Origin: Saprospiraceae bacterium
Lineage (GTDB): Bacteria; Bacteroidota; Bacteroidia; Chitinophagales; Saprospiraceae
Length of the DNA: 64,000 bases
Assembly (NCBI GenBank): GCA_028285085.1
Contig: JANQQI010000112.1
Span: 1 to 64,000, forward strand
Direction of reading: 5' to 3'
The notes below the pieces were generated by a model. It did no database searches. It was not told the DNA's origin and worked only from the letters and a program-made list of their open reading frames with translations. Both the position numbers and the translations under genes were made by a program. How positions within the stretch are numbered: the first letter of the stretch is position 1; every line of letters begins with the position of its first letter. This document shows positions 1 through 8,426 of this stretch, piece by piece.

Positions 1-1186
1 CATTATTCAAAGTATCCCAGCTGATTTTTTGCACCCCTTTGAAATTCTCACAGTCGTAGCCCAAAAAACCGTTGAACTGGGCAATTCCAATGTCGTAGCC
101 ATAGGCAGTGGGCGAGTTTTCAATGGACTGGAACTGCTCGCTGAAGGTCTCGGCGGCGGGAAGCTGAATGGAGTCAGCAAAGTGAATATCCATGCCGGGG
201 ATGCCGGTCCAGCCCGGAGGCAGTTCCCGCCAGAAGGCCAGCAAGTTATTTTTAGCGTGTCCATCAGACATGACCACGAGTTTGTCGTTGCCCTCGCCCC
301 AACCCATCAGTGTTGGCGTAGTACCACTGCCTTCCGCAAAGGAGCCAACCGGACCATCGTTGACAAAATCGTAGGGCGCTTCCCAACCGAGGGATAAGTC
401 GTTGCCATCCCAGTCAAATTTGAGCAGTCGCTTATTAGTAGTGATATAAAAGGAATTATTTTCATCAACTGGAAAAGCATTATGATTGGTGATTTCGCCC
501 GGTGTGGTGGGGTAGCGGAGCGTGTCCAACAATTCAAAATCCTGATTGAGAAGTCCTACGGTCCCGTAGAAATTAGTGGTATCATTATCACTATTGAAAA
601 CAATATGTCCGTCATAATTAATACTAAAATGTTGCACCCGATTGATCCCGTAATCACCAAAATTAAAAGTATCCAGCGGGAGAATCGCCGAATAAGGATC
701 ATTTGGAACTGCGTCCGTCAGTTTAAATAAGCGCGTATATTGATTATCATCCGGGTCAAATTTGGGGTCGTAGGTAAACCAAATGTTGTCATTGGTCAGC
801 AAAAAATTCCAACCAAAACTCGTAATAGGGTCAAAGTCAATGCGCAGACTATCTACGGCAATGATCTCGGTGCCGTCGTCAATAAATTTAAAAGCGTGCG
901 TCGAATTAGAATAGAGCATGACACGTTCTCCGTTGGGGTACTCATCCGAAAAATAAATCCACGGTGAGGTACCTCCTTGAATATCCTGTCTTGATTTCAA
1001 GACGATGCTGTCTCCAGCTATTGGCCCTTTAAAGCAAGTTGAGGCTTGCGCGTAATTATTGCGATGATAAATCGGCCAGGGGGATTCCGCCAGAAAAGGA
1101 TTGACGGGGGGATCATTGGGGCAAACTTGGGCCAAAATACTCATGGACTGAAGACCAAAAAGAAAAAGAACGAGCAGTCGATACAT
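1..1186 (-). CDS. Secreted protein, C-terminus cut off by window edge
   Basis: An open frame runs from an ATG at 1186 to the window edge without a stop (about 395 codons), so the C-terminus lies outside. It starts with a clear signal peptide (MYRLLVLFLFGLQSMSILAQ) followed by a mature N-terminus rich in Pro, Asn and Cys (CPNDPPVNPF). The rest is Asp/Asn/aromatic-rich with repeated short beta-like stretches (LLKFDWDGNDL, FWRELPPGW), resembling secreted beta-propeller proteins such as PQQ-like or arylsulfotransferase-like folds. I do not recognise a specific family. A T9SS C-terminal domain may follow outside the window. The frame is certain; the function is unknown. Confidence 0.8.
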   Translation of the reverse strand, partial: MYRLLVLFLFGLQSMSILAQVCPNDPPVNPFLAESPWPIYHRNNYAQASTCFKGPIAGDSIVLKSRQDIQGGTSPWIYFSDEYPNGERVMLYSNSTHAFKFIDDGTEIIAVDSLRIDFDPITSFGWNFLLTNDNIWFTYDPKFDPDDNQYTRLFKLTDAVPNDPYSAILPLDTFNFGDYGINRVQHFSINYDGHIVFNSDNDTTNFYGTVGLLNQDFELLDTLRYPTTPGEITNHNAFPVDENNSFYITTNKRLLKFDWDGNDLSLGWEAPYDFVNDGPVGSFAEGSGTTPTLMGWGEGNDKLVVMSDGHAKNNLLAFWRELPPGWTGIPGMDIHFADSIQLPAAETFSEQFQSIENSPTAYGYDIGIAQFNGFLGYDCENFKGVQKISWDTLNN

Positions 1187-1319
1187 GCTGAGGGGGATTA
1201 ACGTTTAATAAAACGATAGAATCGAACGCCACAAAGTTAGGACCTATAGTCATTTCAGACAATGGGAGAAATACAAAGAAGACGTTAAATAAGGCAACTC
1301 TCAGTGCCTCACTTGCGAC

Positions 1320-2195
1320 TTAAAGGTTAAAAGTATCACGAATACTTCGATCCTGAAAGATAGTGGCCATGATGCGCTCGGCCTGCGGCTTCTCCTGAAA
1401 AGGCGTCTGGCGAAATAGGTCAGCATATTTTTCACTAACCAATTCATCCAATTGCTGACTTTTTGTGGGGAGTGTATCTTTGATAGCATGGACATAGGCG
1501 GTGTTGAAGCGCATCTGTTGAGGATCGACCCAGCCTTCCTTGATGAAGCCTGCGGTTTTGCGCGCGCAGCGGCAGGGGTTAGCAGTATTAATCAAGCCAC
1601 ATTTATTTTGCATGAACTGATAAAGATCGCGCCGCGCGCGTTCCAGTCGCTTGCGGAAATTGGCCTTGGAAATATCCAGCAGTTCAGACCCCAGATTGTG
1701 GTCGGCCTCAAATATTTCCCCCAGGATAAATACCAAGCGCTGCTCTCGATTAAGGCAGAGTAACATGCCCGAGAGACAACTGAGTTTGGCCTCCCGGATG
1801 AGTTCACGCTGCGCCAATTGCTCTTCGACACTCATTTCTACATCCTCGATCCGATCTAGATCTTCGCCGTAAGCCGCGAAAGTGGTCATATGTTTTTCTA
1901 ACCCCGATTGCTTCATCCGCAAAAAATGATTGAAGGTGATGCGATAGAGCCAGGTACGAAAATTACTCTTGCCCTGAAACTGCGATAGCTTAGTCACGAC
2001 TTTGATCAGTACTTCCTGAGTGATGTCCTCCGCATCGAAAGGATTGAGGACCATTTTTAAGGCGACATTATAAATATAGTGCTGGTGCCGTTGGATTAAC
2101 TGCTCCAAGGCGGTTTTCGATCCCTGCAAAGCGGCATCGATCAAGCGGATATCCTCCGCTTGATCGTATACGAGACTATTTAGTGGATGGTGCAT
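1320..2195 (-). CDS. ECF-like RNA polymerase sigma factor with Cys-containing C-terminal extension
   Basis: 291 aa. Residues about 25-95 match sigma-70 region 2 (DAEDITQEVLIKV near 54-66, then FRTWLYRITFNHFL). Residues about 139-197 match region 4 (LNREQRLVFILGEIFEADHN … FRKRLERARRDLYQFM), the -35-binding helix-turn-helix. An extra C-terminal segment of about 95 aa begins with a Cys cluster (Cys199, Cys208, Cys210; NPCRCARKT) that could bind zinc. It would direct RNA polymerase to a specific regulon. No anti-sigma factor is adjacent, which suggests the C-terminal extension may itself control activity (inference). Family assignment is firm; the regulon is unknown. Confidence 0.88.
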   Translation of the reverse strand: MHHPLNSLVYDQAEDIRLIDAALQGSKTALEQLIQRHQHYIYNVALKMVLNPFDAEDITQEVLIKVVTKLSQFQGKSNFRTWLYRITFNHFLRMKQSGLEKHMTTFAAYGEDLDRIEDVEMSVEEQLAQRELIREAKLSCLSGMLLCLNREQRLVFILGEIFEADHNLGSELLDISKANFRKRLERARRDLYQFMQNKCGLINTANPCRCARKTAGFIKEGWVDPQQMRFNTAYVHAIKDTLPTKSQQLDELVSEKYADLFRQTPFQEKPQAERIMATIFQDRSIRDTFNL

Positions 2196-2229
2196 AGGCT
2201 ATTATTACGGCTGAAAAAATAGACTTTTC

Positions 2230-2592
2230 TTACGACTTCTTTTCATTATAATAAAACTGCTCGTTGATAATTTGGCCGTCTTGCCACCGTTGTACCGCCA
2301 CTTGCCGCTGATTCACCTCACCCAATTGTTGGTGGGTAAAATGCAAATGCCATTCGACCATGGAGACCTGATCGTGTACGGCAAAATTCAGCACTTTGGC
2401 CGTTTTAAATTTGATCAGGCCGGCGACGTAGGCCTGCTCTCGCTGTAGGTTAGCTGCTTTGCCGATACAGGCGGGCCGATGATTATCCCGCATCTGTACC
2501 TGGTCGTGATAAAATTGCTCCATGGCTTCGATAAATTGGCCATCAATAATCATTTGATTAAGCCGTTGGACACGTTCTAAGGTAGAGGACAT
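2230..2592 (-). CDS. SnoaL-like (NTF2-fold) protein
   Basis: 120 aa when started at the ATG at 2592 (MSSTLERVQRLNQMI). A longer frame to 2745 exists, but its first 51 codons lie inside the next gene and look unlike protein. The pattern (helical N-terminus, FYHDQVQMRDNHRPACIGKAA, a long curved sheet ending VQRWQDGQIINEQFYYN) is typical of SnoaL/NTF2-like cone-shaped proteins, which serve as small-molecule isomerases or ligand-binding proteins. Substrate unknown. It sits 26 bp downstream of the gene at 2619-2999 on the same strand, so the two are probably co-transcribed. Confidence 0.75.
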   Translation of the reverse strand: MSSTLERVQRLNQMIIDGQFIEAMEQFYHDQVQMRDNHRPACIGKAANLQREQAYVAGLIKFKTAKVLNFAVHDQVSMVEWHLHFTHQQLGEVNQRQVAVQRWQDGQIINEQFYYNEKKS

Positions 2593-2618
2593 GTGAATAG
2601 AAAATTGAGGTGATGAAA

Positions 2619-2999
2619 TTAAAACATGCGTTTGGCCAATAGAAAGCGAATACTCTGCTCGTCCATTTGACTGAAAAAGGCCAGACAAACCGGAGTTTGA
2701 TGCGCTCGTTCGGCAGCCTGCTTCGCTTTTTCCATATTTTCCCAAACAATAACGTCGACCCAGACGCCATCTTCCGTTTGGGAGCAGGTTCTGGAAATGA
2801 AGCCATCGTTAGATTCGAGAAAAGAGGTGACGGACTGCGCCGCCGCTAATTGTTCTTCGGGACTGAGCCCGTCCTTAAATTTGAAGGAAGACACCTCCGT
2901 AATTTGTTCGTGCATGGCGATTGCTTTTGATGATGTTGAGAATGAAGATTGGGAAAGGACGGTCAGTGCCACCAACCCGGTTAATAGTAATTTGATCAT
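2619..2999 (-). CDS. Exported dimeric alpha/beta-barrel (ABM-like) protein
   Basis: 126 aa. A signal peptide (MIKLLLTGLVALTVLSQSSFS) is followed by a single ferredoxin-like domain (ITEVSSFKFKDGLSPEEQLAAA … DGFISRTCSQTEDGVWVDVIVWENMEKAKQAAE), the pattern of the antibiotic-biosynthesis-monooxygenase/Dabb superfamily. Such proteins are small dimeric oxygenases or haem-degrading or detoxifying enzymes; an exported form is less common. It is the first gene of a probable two-gene unit with the SnoaL-like protein. The specific reaction cannot be inferred. Confidence 0.72.
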   Translation of the reverse strand: MIKLLLTGLVALTVLSQSSFSTSSKAIAMHEQITEVSSFKFKDGLSPEEQLAAAQSVTSFLESNDGFISRTCSQTEDGVWVDVIVWENMEKAKQAAERAHQTPVCLAFFSQMDEQSIRFLLAKRMF

Positions 3000-3297
3000 G
3001 CGTCTTTCTTTTGGTTCGACCTTTAGATCATTGAAATAGGGACGTGTGACAGTTGGAGTGGATTTTTTTTAAAAGAAGAGGATGTATTAATAGCGGATCT
3101 GGTCGAAGTTGCAAACTTCGACCAACAACTAGGCATCTGATCAGCTCTTATGGATCAAAAGGTTAGTATGACTTATTTGCACTCTACACTGTTGGAAAAA
3201 ATGAAAACAATACAAAGAATATATCCCCGAATGGTATAACCCTGGCTGGAATTTCCAATTTCAACTAACCGTAAAACATCTCCCTCTACCCTGATCT

Positions 3298-3361
3298 GGA
3301 CAATTTTCACACTTTTTGGACAATTAGGTGCGTAATTGTCCAGCGGTTTGGACAATCTTTT
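3298..3361 (+). promoter_or_regulatory. Four-segment GGACAATT/AATTGTCC array, attenuator-like
   Basis: Segments GGACAATT (3298-3305), GGACAATT (3318-3325), AATTGTCC (3334-3341) and GGACAAT (3350-3356) occur in 60 bp. Segment 3 can pair with segment 2 (8 bp, 8-nt loop) or with segment 4 (7 bp, 8-nt loop), and the latter hairpin is followed directly by CTTTT. Mutually exclusive hairpins of this kind are the architecture of an attenuator, but a cluster of binding sites for a dimeric regulator would look the same. The nearest plus-strand frame is the small ORF at 3634. The rest of 3000-3633 shows no convincing gene. Confidence 0.35.
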
Positions 3362-3633
3362 GCCTTAATATTGGCATATCATATATTGATTATTCTCGTA
3401 TCAATTCGATTTAAACATACGCTGTTTTACCCCAAAGCAAAAAGAACACATTCCAAACAAAGTAACCATCATTATCGTAGCCTTGAAGCGCTTCTACTAG
3501 GGAGTTGAGAGAAGCGTTGGCTGCGATACTTTGCCCCTCAGAACGGTTTAGAACAACTTCCAGATCAAAAACAAACTAATGTGGTCTCGACTGGGCCGCA
3601 AACACTCATCTTTTACCCACTTTATTACTGACA

Positions 3634-3888
3634 ATGAGAAACCACAACTTGTACGCTGCACTATTGCTGTGCCTTTGTCTAATGTCGACATGCACTGCAC
3701 TAGCATTTACTCCATCTACCGTTCGAGCCCGGGGTCTATCCCCGCCAAGCCTTCAGACTTGGCATAATACCCCTGTTCTCCAAATGTATCTGAGCCCGCA
3801 AATTGATGATACTTTATGGTTGAAATTGGCCGTTGAGAAACACTTTTTGTATACCCTGATGGGCAACACGAGCGCCTTACTTTCGTGA
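3634..3888 (+). CDS. Possible small exported peptide
   Basis: 84 aa with an N-terminus that resembles a signal peptide (MRNHNLYAALLLCLCLMSTC, then TALAF), which might also be read as a lipobox around STC. The remainder (PSLQTWHNTPVLQMYLSPQ) has no recognisable domain. It is the only frame with protein-like features in the 3000-3990 gap. There is no RBS evidence and no operon support, so it may be spurious. Confidence 0.3.
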   Translation: MRNHNLYAALLLCLCLMSTCTALAFTPSTVRARGLSPPSLQTWHNTPVLQMYLSPQIDDTLWLKLAVEKHFLYTLMGNTSALLS

Positions 3889-3990
3889 AAGCAAGATAGA
3901 TAAGAACCTATTAGTACAAACATTCATTGGTTATGATTTTACTGGCTTGCTTATCCGATAGGGTGGAGCGGGCCGGTAAATTTTTTAGAC

Positions 3991-5340
3991 TTACCCTTTG
4001 GAGTGGATACTTACTTCGCAAGTTTGTAGTTCAAAATGGCCACTGCGACTATCACTCCAGATGAGCTGAAAATGGCCATCGGCCCGGGCTGTCAGGCCAA
4101 GATAATGCCCGCCGCCCGGAAATTTATTAGCGACGTCTCCATTGGCGGCGGTACGCGGATCAGAGCTGACGCTGGTGATGCGTACCGGCGGATGAAAGTG
4201 CTGCCCACCATCTTCGGAGTAGGTAAAATATACATCGTTTTTTTGCTGTTCGGGATCGTGCTGGCTATCTACCCACGAGATGCCCACTACGCCCGCTTTA
4301 TTGACAGCCACGCTGGGCGTTTGGGCTTTGCTCGGCAGATTATTTCCAAATTGATCTACCCGGATATCTTTCTGCCAACTGCGCCCCCCATCAGCCGAAT
4401 AATTCAACCAAATGCCACCAAAATTTGCGCGACTCCCCAAAGCGCGCACAAAATACAAGCGGTCCCGAAAGGGAGAATCCCGCTGCGTATCGGCGGCTAA
4501 ACGCATGTACCCCTTAGCGCCGCCGGGCTGAATAGATACTATGTGTTTCTCCGACAGGCGTTGTGTTTTTGGATCAAAACGCTGCACCCAAATCTTCTGC
4601 AAAAAATGCGAGGCCGGGACGATCACCGTGCCATCACTTAATATGGCCGGCTCACAAAAGTTGAGACGCACGCCTTGCCCCGGGATATGCGCCACTTCCC
4701 GAAAGGGCGCGTCGCCATGGCGGTGATACAATACCACATCCGCACTCCCATCCCCATTGAAGCGCACCACGGTAAAGTAAAAGTCTTTGCCGAGAGCGGC
4801 GATTTTAGTGCCATCGTGGCCATGGGCTGAGCTAAACGTTTTTGGTGGAGCTGCCCAGTGCTGCCCTCCGTCGGCTGAGCTGAAAAACTGAATCGGAAAC
4901 TGATGTTGGAAACTGGATGGTGTGCCTAGCCAACTCATAGCAGTTTGTCCATTCTCTAAAATGGCGGTCCAAGGATCGTAGCCCCAATAATCGTGGGCGG
5001 TTTCAGCCCAATTTTGTCCTCCGTCGGAAGAATAAAAACTGGAGAGCCGACAACTTTGATATGGTTGATTGACGTCGGTCACCACCATAGCGGCCGCCAA
5101 CAGCTGTTGGCGATCAGAAGGATGTGCGGATAGGTGCGGCTCTACCAGTGGGAACGTTGCAAACTTTGAAGATATCTTAATATTGGGACCAATTGTGAGC
5201 CGGGTGGACTGCACAGGCACGGCCACTGGTGCTTGGCGCTGTACCTGGCAGTCAACCAACAGTAGGATCGATAAGAACATCAATTGTTGAAAAACGATCA
5301 TGCTTTTTTGAATTTTTTGAGCCATATATCTACGGGACAT
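3991..5340 (-). CDS. Sialidase-like BNR/Asp-box repeat protein, exported
   Basis: 449 aa. A hydrophobic segment near residues 14-30 ends LLLVDC, a possible though non-ideal lipobox, so the protein is probably secreted or a lipoprotein. At least four Asp-box motifs (SSDGGQNW, SADGGQHW, SADGGRSW, SEDGGQHF) mark a six-bladed sialidase-type propeller. Such proteins include exo-sialidases and many non-catalytic glycan-binding relatives. The N-terminal Arg of true sialidases (RIP/RLP) is not obvious, so catalysis is uncertain. Its start lies 2 bp beyond the stop of the DJ-1/PfpI gene at 5342, so the two are very probably co-transcribed. An alternative start is the internal Met before IVFQQLMFLS. 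Confidence 0.75.
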   Translation of the reverse strand: MSRRYMAQKIQKSMIVFQQLMFLSILLLVDCQVQRQAPVAVPVQSTRLTIGPNIKISSKFATFPLVEPHLSAHPSDRQQLLAAAMVVTDVNQPYQSCRLSSFYSSDGGQNWAETAHDYWGYDPWTAILENGQTAMSWLGTPSSFQHQFPIQFFSSADGGQHWAAPPKTFSSAHGHDGTKIAALGKDFYFTVVRFNGDGSADVVLYHRHGDAPFREVAHIPGQGVRLNFCEPAILSDGTVIVPASHFLQKIWVQRFDPKTQRLSEKHIVSIQPGGAKGYMRLAADTQRDSPFRDRLYFVRALGSRANFGGIWLNYSADGGRSWQKDIRVDQFGNNLPSKAQTPSVAVNKAGVVGISWVDSQHDPEQQKNDVYFTYSEDGGQHFHPPVRITSVSSDPRTAANGDVANKFPGGGHYLGLTARADGHFQLIWSDSRSGHFELQTCEVSIHSKG

Positions 5341-5341
5341 T

Positions 5342-6487
5342 CTAATGGAGCAGTGGATTCACTCTTTGAGCGGTGATAATCGCTATGGGGCCTTTGTGGT
5401 CATCCCGAATGAGGGCAATTTTGACTTCTCCCTTACCCAGGTCGGGATGATCCACAATCCCCGTGATAAAATGATCACCATTGTTTTGGGTTACCCAGTT
5501 GGTCTTTTTAATAATCTCTTTGCTGATGATATCGAGGATTTTGGCCAGCGTATATTTGTCCGTCACTGCGTAGCGCATCTCCCATTGATTATGATCTCCT
5601 TGGGAATAGAAATAGTCTTTCGAAAAAAGGCGGACGACCTGCCGAATGTCCAGCATGAAATTATCGGCGAGTTGTGAGCGTGCGTAATCCTTTTCTCTTT
5701 TCCAGGGGTATTCCATCCGGTTAGCGATATCCTGTGCGCGGCCGATGCCGTAGTATTTTGCAACGACTTGAAAGGCCGCATCGATGCCGGAGGACAGTCC
5801 GCCAGACGTAACCACTTGGCCATTGTCGGTGTACTTGACATCATTGACGACCTGAGCTGCGGGATAATTACTTTTTAGCATCGGGATCATGGAAGCAAAG
5901 GTGGTGGCGCGCTGTCCATCTAATACACCGGCCTCCGCAAGAAAAAAAGCACCACTACACACCGAGAACATCACTTCGGTGGCGGATAATCGATCTTGAA
6001 TGAACTGCACGACGGTTGGATCGCCGGGACTATTTTCTGCCATAGCACCTCCGGGAAACACAAGAATATCTAGTTCCGGTAGATTGTCAAAAGTGAAATC
6101 CGGTTTTATTTCAAGCTGCCTGCCGATGAGAATGGGGGCGTCATTTTGAGCAAAAGTAACCATTTGCCAACCTGCATGTTCAAATACCGAAGCGGGGCCG
6201 GTGACGTCCATGATATCAGCACCATTAAAAATAAACATCCCCACTTTAGGCCTTTTTATAGGGCTCGCTGGACGTTCAAGATCTAAAATAGTGGGGTACA
6301 GCACCATATTACAAGAAGGACATTGGCCCATGCTTTCGAAGTACTTGCCATCGTGTGGACAACCGCAAGGCGGGCAGGCATAGACAATTTTATCTCGGGG
6401 GACTTCTCCATCGATGACTTTCTGCGTCAAAGCAAATGGAATACCAGTAAACAGAAACAGGCAGAGGCACAAAAATCTCATCAGCAT
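5342..6487 (-). CDS. Exported DJ-1/PfpI family protein with N-terminal metal-ribbon domain
   Basis: 381 aa. A signal peptide (MLMRFLCLCLFLFTGIPFAL) precedes a Cys-rich ribbon (VYACPPCGCPHDGKYF … GQCPSCNMVL), similar to the heavy-metal-binding domain of copper/zinc proteins. Residues about 80-265 form a DJ-1/PfpI glutamine-amidotransferase-like fold (VGMFIFNGADIMDVTGPASV, VFPGGA) with the nucleophile elbow Cys in FSVCSGAFFLAEAG. A C-terminal domain of about 110 aa is unassigned. Such proteins act as glyoxalase III-like enzymes, isonitrile hydratases or sensors; periplasmic location plus a metal ribbon suggests stress or metal response (inference). It is followed by the sialidase-like gene and preceded, 72 bp away, by an AraC regulator on the same strand. 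Confidence 0.82.
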   Translation of the reverse strand: MLMRFLCLCLFLFTGIPFALTQKVIDGEVPRDKIVYACPPCGCPHDGKYFESMGQCPSCNMVLYPTILDLERPASPIKRPKVGMFIFNGADIMDVTGPASVFEHAGWQMVTFAQNDAPILIGRQLEIKPDFTFDNLPELDILVFPGGAMAENSPGDPTVVQFIQDRLSATEVMFSVCSGAFFLAEAGVLDGQRATTFASMIPMLKSNYPAAQVVNDVKYTDNGQVVTSGGLSSGIDAAFQVVAKYYGIGRAQDIANRMEYPWKREKDYARSQLADNFMLDIRQVVRLFSKDYFYSQGDHNQWEMRYAVTDKYTLAKILDIISKEIIKKTNWVTQNNGDHFITGIVDHPDLGKGEVKIALIRDDHKGPIAIITAQRVNPLLH

Positions 6488-6559
6488 TTTATTTTGGGTT
6501 TACCACAAAATAAAATGAGTTGTGCTCGCAAAGATTGTACAGAATTGCGTTTGTGGGAA

Positions 6560-7384
6560 TTATCTGAAATTAGAAGGAAGGGTACCTTCTATTTTTTTAA
6601 AATGTCGAATAAAATGACTGTGATCAAAAAAGCCCACCTCGTGGGCAATTTCGGAAATAGAAAAATGCCCTCGGAGTAATTGTTTGGCTTTTTCAATCCT
6701 CAGGTTACGCAAATAGGCGAAAGGGGAGAGGCCGTATTGCTTTTTAAATTGTCGAATTAAATAAAAGCGACTCAAATAAGCGTGTTGTGATAAATCATCT
6801 AAAGAAATATTATCCTGATAATGGGCTTGAATAAAAGCCTTGGCACGTTCTAATGCAGGTGAGTTTTTGGATTCTAAATTAAAAGCAAAGGCTTGATTAC
6901 TATAATCTTTAACGAGAGAAATGAAGAACTGATTAATAGTTGTACTGAGCTGTAGCTTGGAGGATTTATTGACTAACTGCGCGTATATTTTACGAAATTG
7001 ACTGGCTAATGCCGGTTGATGAATTGGATGATTTTGAAAATAAATATCTCCTTTTTGAATAAAATGATTTTTCCGGTAAAGGGTATTTAAAAAATCAGCT
7101 TCGACCCGCAAGGATTTAAATTGATGATAAGCATTTTCGAAAGAATTTCCGGCGTGTAATTCTCCCGGATTAATGACGATAATACCGCCAGCCTGGACTT
7201 TATATTTTACTTTTTCGGTAAAACCTTCATTAATCCCTTCTTCAATTAAAATAATAGAATAATGGTCGTGAAAATGGCGTGGAAAACGATGATGACGATA
7301 CGCGGTAGAGCTCGCCGACAAACCTTCACACACACGGGAATGAATAATTTGAATTTGAATATCGTCCTGATGATTATCCCTCAT
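6560..7384 (-). CDS. AraC family transcriptional regulator
   Basis: 274 aa. An N-terminal cupin-like effector-binding domain (HRFPRHFHDHYSIILIEEG … VINPGELHAGNSF) is followed by a double helix-turn-helix at residues about 175-272 (ISLDDLSQHAYLSRFYLIR, then GLSPFAYLRNLRIEKAKQLL, then ISEIAHEVGFFDHSHFIR). The 5' end overlaps the 3' end of the cyclase gene by 11 nt, so both are read from one transcript, and the DJ-1/PfpI gene follows 72 bp downstream. It probably senses a small molecule handled by the cyclase or the DJ-1/PfpI protein (inference). Confidence 0.92.
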   Translation of the reverse strand: MRDNHQDDIQIQIIHSRVCEGLSASSTAYRHHRFPRHFHDHYSIILIEEGINEGFTEKVKYKVQAGGIIVINPGELHAGNSFENAYHQFKSLRVEADFLNTLYRKNHFIQKGDIYFQNHPIHQPALASQFRKIYAQLVNKSSKLQLSTTINQFFISLVKDYSNQAFAFNLESKNSPALERAKAFIQAHYQDNISLDDLSQHAYLSRFYLIRQFKKQYGLSPFAYLRNLRIEKAKQLLRGHFSISEIAHEVGFFDHSHFIRHFKKIEGTLPSNFR

Positions 7385-8057
7385 GTGATTTAATTTTAGC
7401 CATTGCTCTCACGGGAAAAGTACCTACGCCTTTAAACTTCGGCGGAATAGCACTAAACGTAAAACCCTCCGTTGGCAGCAACTGCAATTGACACAAGTGC
7501 TCCACGATCAGGATTTCTGCGCCGAGCAAAATAGTATGCGCCGGTCGTTGGCGTCCACTTGTATCATCAATATTGCAAGCGTCGATTCCGACCAATTTGG
7601 CTTGTTCATCTCGCAGATAAGTTGCCGCCGCTTCGGTGAGATAAGGATGTCCCTCAAAATAAGCATCCGTGTTCCAAAATCGATCCCACCCGGTATGGAG
7701 CAAAACGGCTCGATCGCGCACCGGGTAAGCCTGCAGGTCATCCACGGTAATTGCTCGCTTTTCGGCAAAGGGCACGTGAACGACCATCCCCTCTAAATCG
7801 GTAAAAGCCTCCAATCCAATCTCCGACAAATCTTTCCCTTCCTCAAAGCGATGAAATGGGCAATCCAGATAAGTCCCGGTATTACTCACCATCTCGATTT
7901 TGCCAATCTGAAATTCCGTGCCGGCTTCATAAAATGCTCGGGAGTCCTCCCGACTCAAAAAATCGCAGATAATCGGTGCGGGTAGCCCTTTGTAAGTAAT
8001 TAAGCCATCCTCAATCGTGTGGCTCAAGTCGATCAGCTGTGGTGTCGAATCCATCAT
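7374..8057 (-). CDS. Cyclase family (kynurenine formamidase-like) metal hydrolase
   Basis: 227 aa. The start IDLSHTIEDGLITYKGLPAP and the metal motif NTGTYLDCPFHRFEEGKDL match the cyclase/arylformamidase superfamily (HxGTHxDxPxH class). The first His is replaced by Asn here, as in a known sub-branch. LLHTGWDRFW and GIDACNIDDTSG are further conserved blocks. The family hydrolyses formylkynurenine, isatin or related amides using Mn or Zn. It is first in an operon with the AraC regulator. Function beyond the family level is uncertain. Confidence 0.85.
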   Translation of the reverse strand: MMDSTPQLIDLSHTIEDGLITYKGLPAPIICDFLSREDSRAFYEAGTEFQIGKIEMVSNTGTYLDCPFHRFEEGKDLSEIGLEAFTDLEGMVVHVPFAEKRAITVDDLQAYPVRDRAVLLHTGWDRFWNTDAYFEGHPYLTEAAATYLRDEQAKLVGIDACNIDDTSGRQRPAHTILLGAEILIVEHLCQLQLLPTEGFTFSAIPPKFKGVGTFPVRAMAKIKSHEG

Positions 8058-8426
8058 TGCAGGCGTAATCGTGAAAATTTTATTCGCTTAAAAAACAACT
8101 ATTTTAAAGAGCTATAAGCATGTTATGTGTCGAGAAATTACAAACATTTTCCCGTTAAATATAAATGGTAAATCCTGAACGGGAGTAGAAAATACTGCTA
8201 ATCTGCTACGCCTTTCTCTTTCAAAATTGATCGTGTTGTATAGAAAGTGATGCTGAAATGGTGGAAAACATTAGTTGTTTTATGCTTAATAAGAGAAAGT
8301 GCTTAGTCGTCGATGACAGGGAGGAATCGTACTATTGAAGGTCGACGACTATGCGGCGATATTTTAGTCGCTTGGTTATATTTTGTTAATTTGATTTTCA
8401 GTATCTTACGTATTCTTTCTGCACGG
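8058..8426 (+). promoter_or_regulatory. CRISPR leader
   Basis: 369 bp of A+T-rich DNA without a plausible gene, upstream of the first perfect repeat. Array polarity places the leader here: repeats end in ATTGAAAC (the usual crRNA 5' handle), and repeat decay is at the far, high-coordinate end. The leader contains a perfect 10-bp inverted repeat (8304-8313 and 8342-8351). The array promoter is probably here, but I could not identify a clear TAnnTTTG box. Confidence 0.65.
8304..8351. repeat. 10-bp inverted repeat in CRISPR leader
   Basis: TAGTCGTCGA (8304-8313) and TCGACGACTA (8342-8351) are exact reverse complements separated by 28 bp, ending about 75 bp before the first repeat. It could be a protein-binding site for array transcription or spacer integration. 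This is seen directly; the role is inference. Confidence 0.6.

Noticed and set aside
3173-3355. 60-aa minus-strand ORF
   Set aside because: It overlaps the hairpin array at 3298-3361 and shows no protein-like features.
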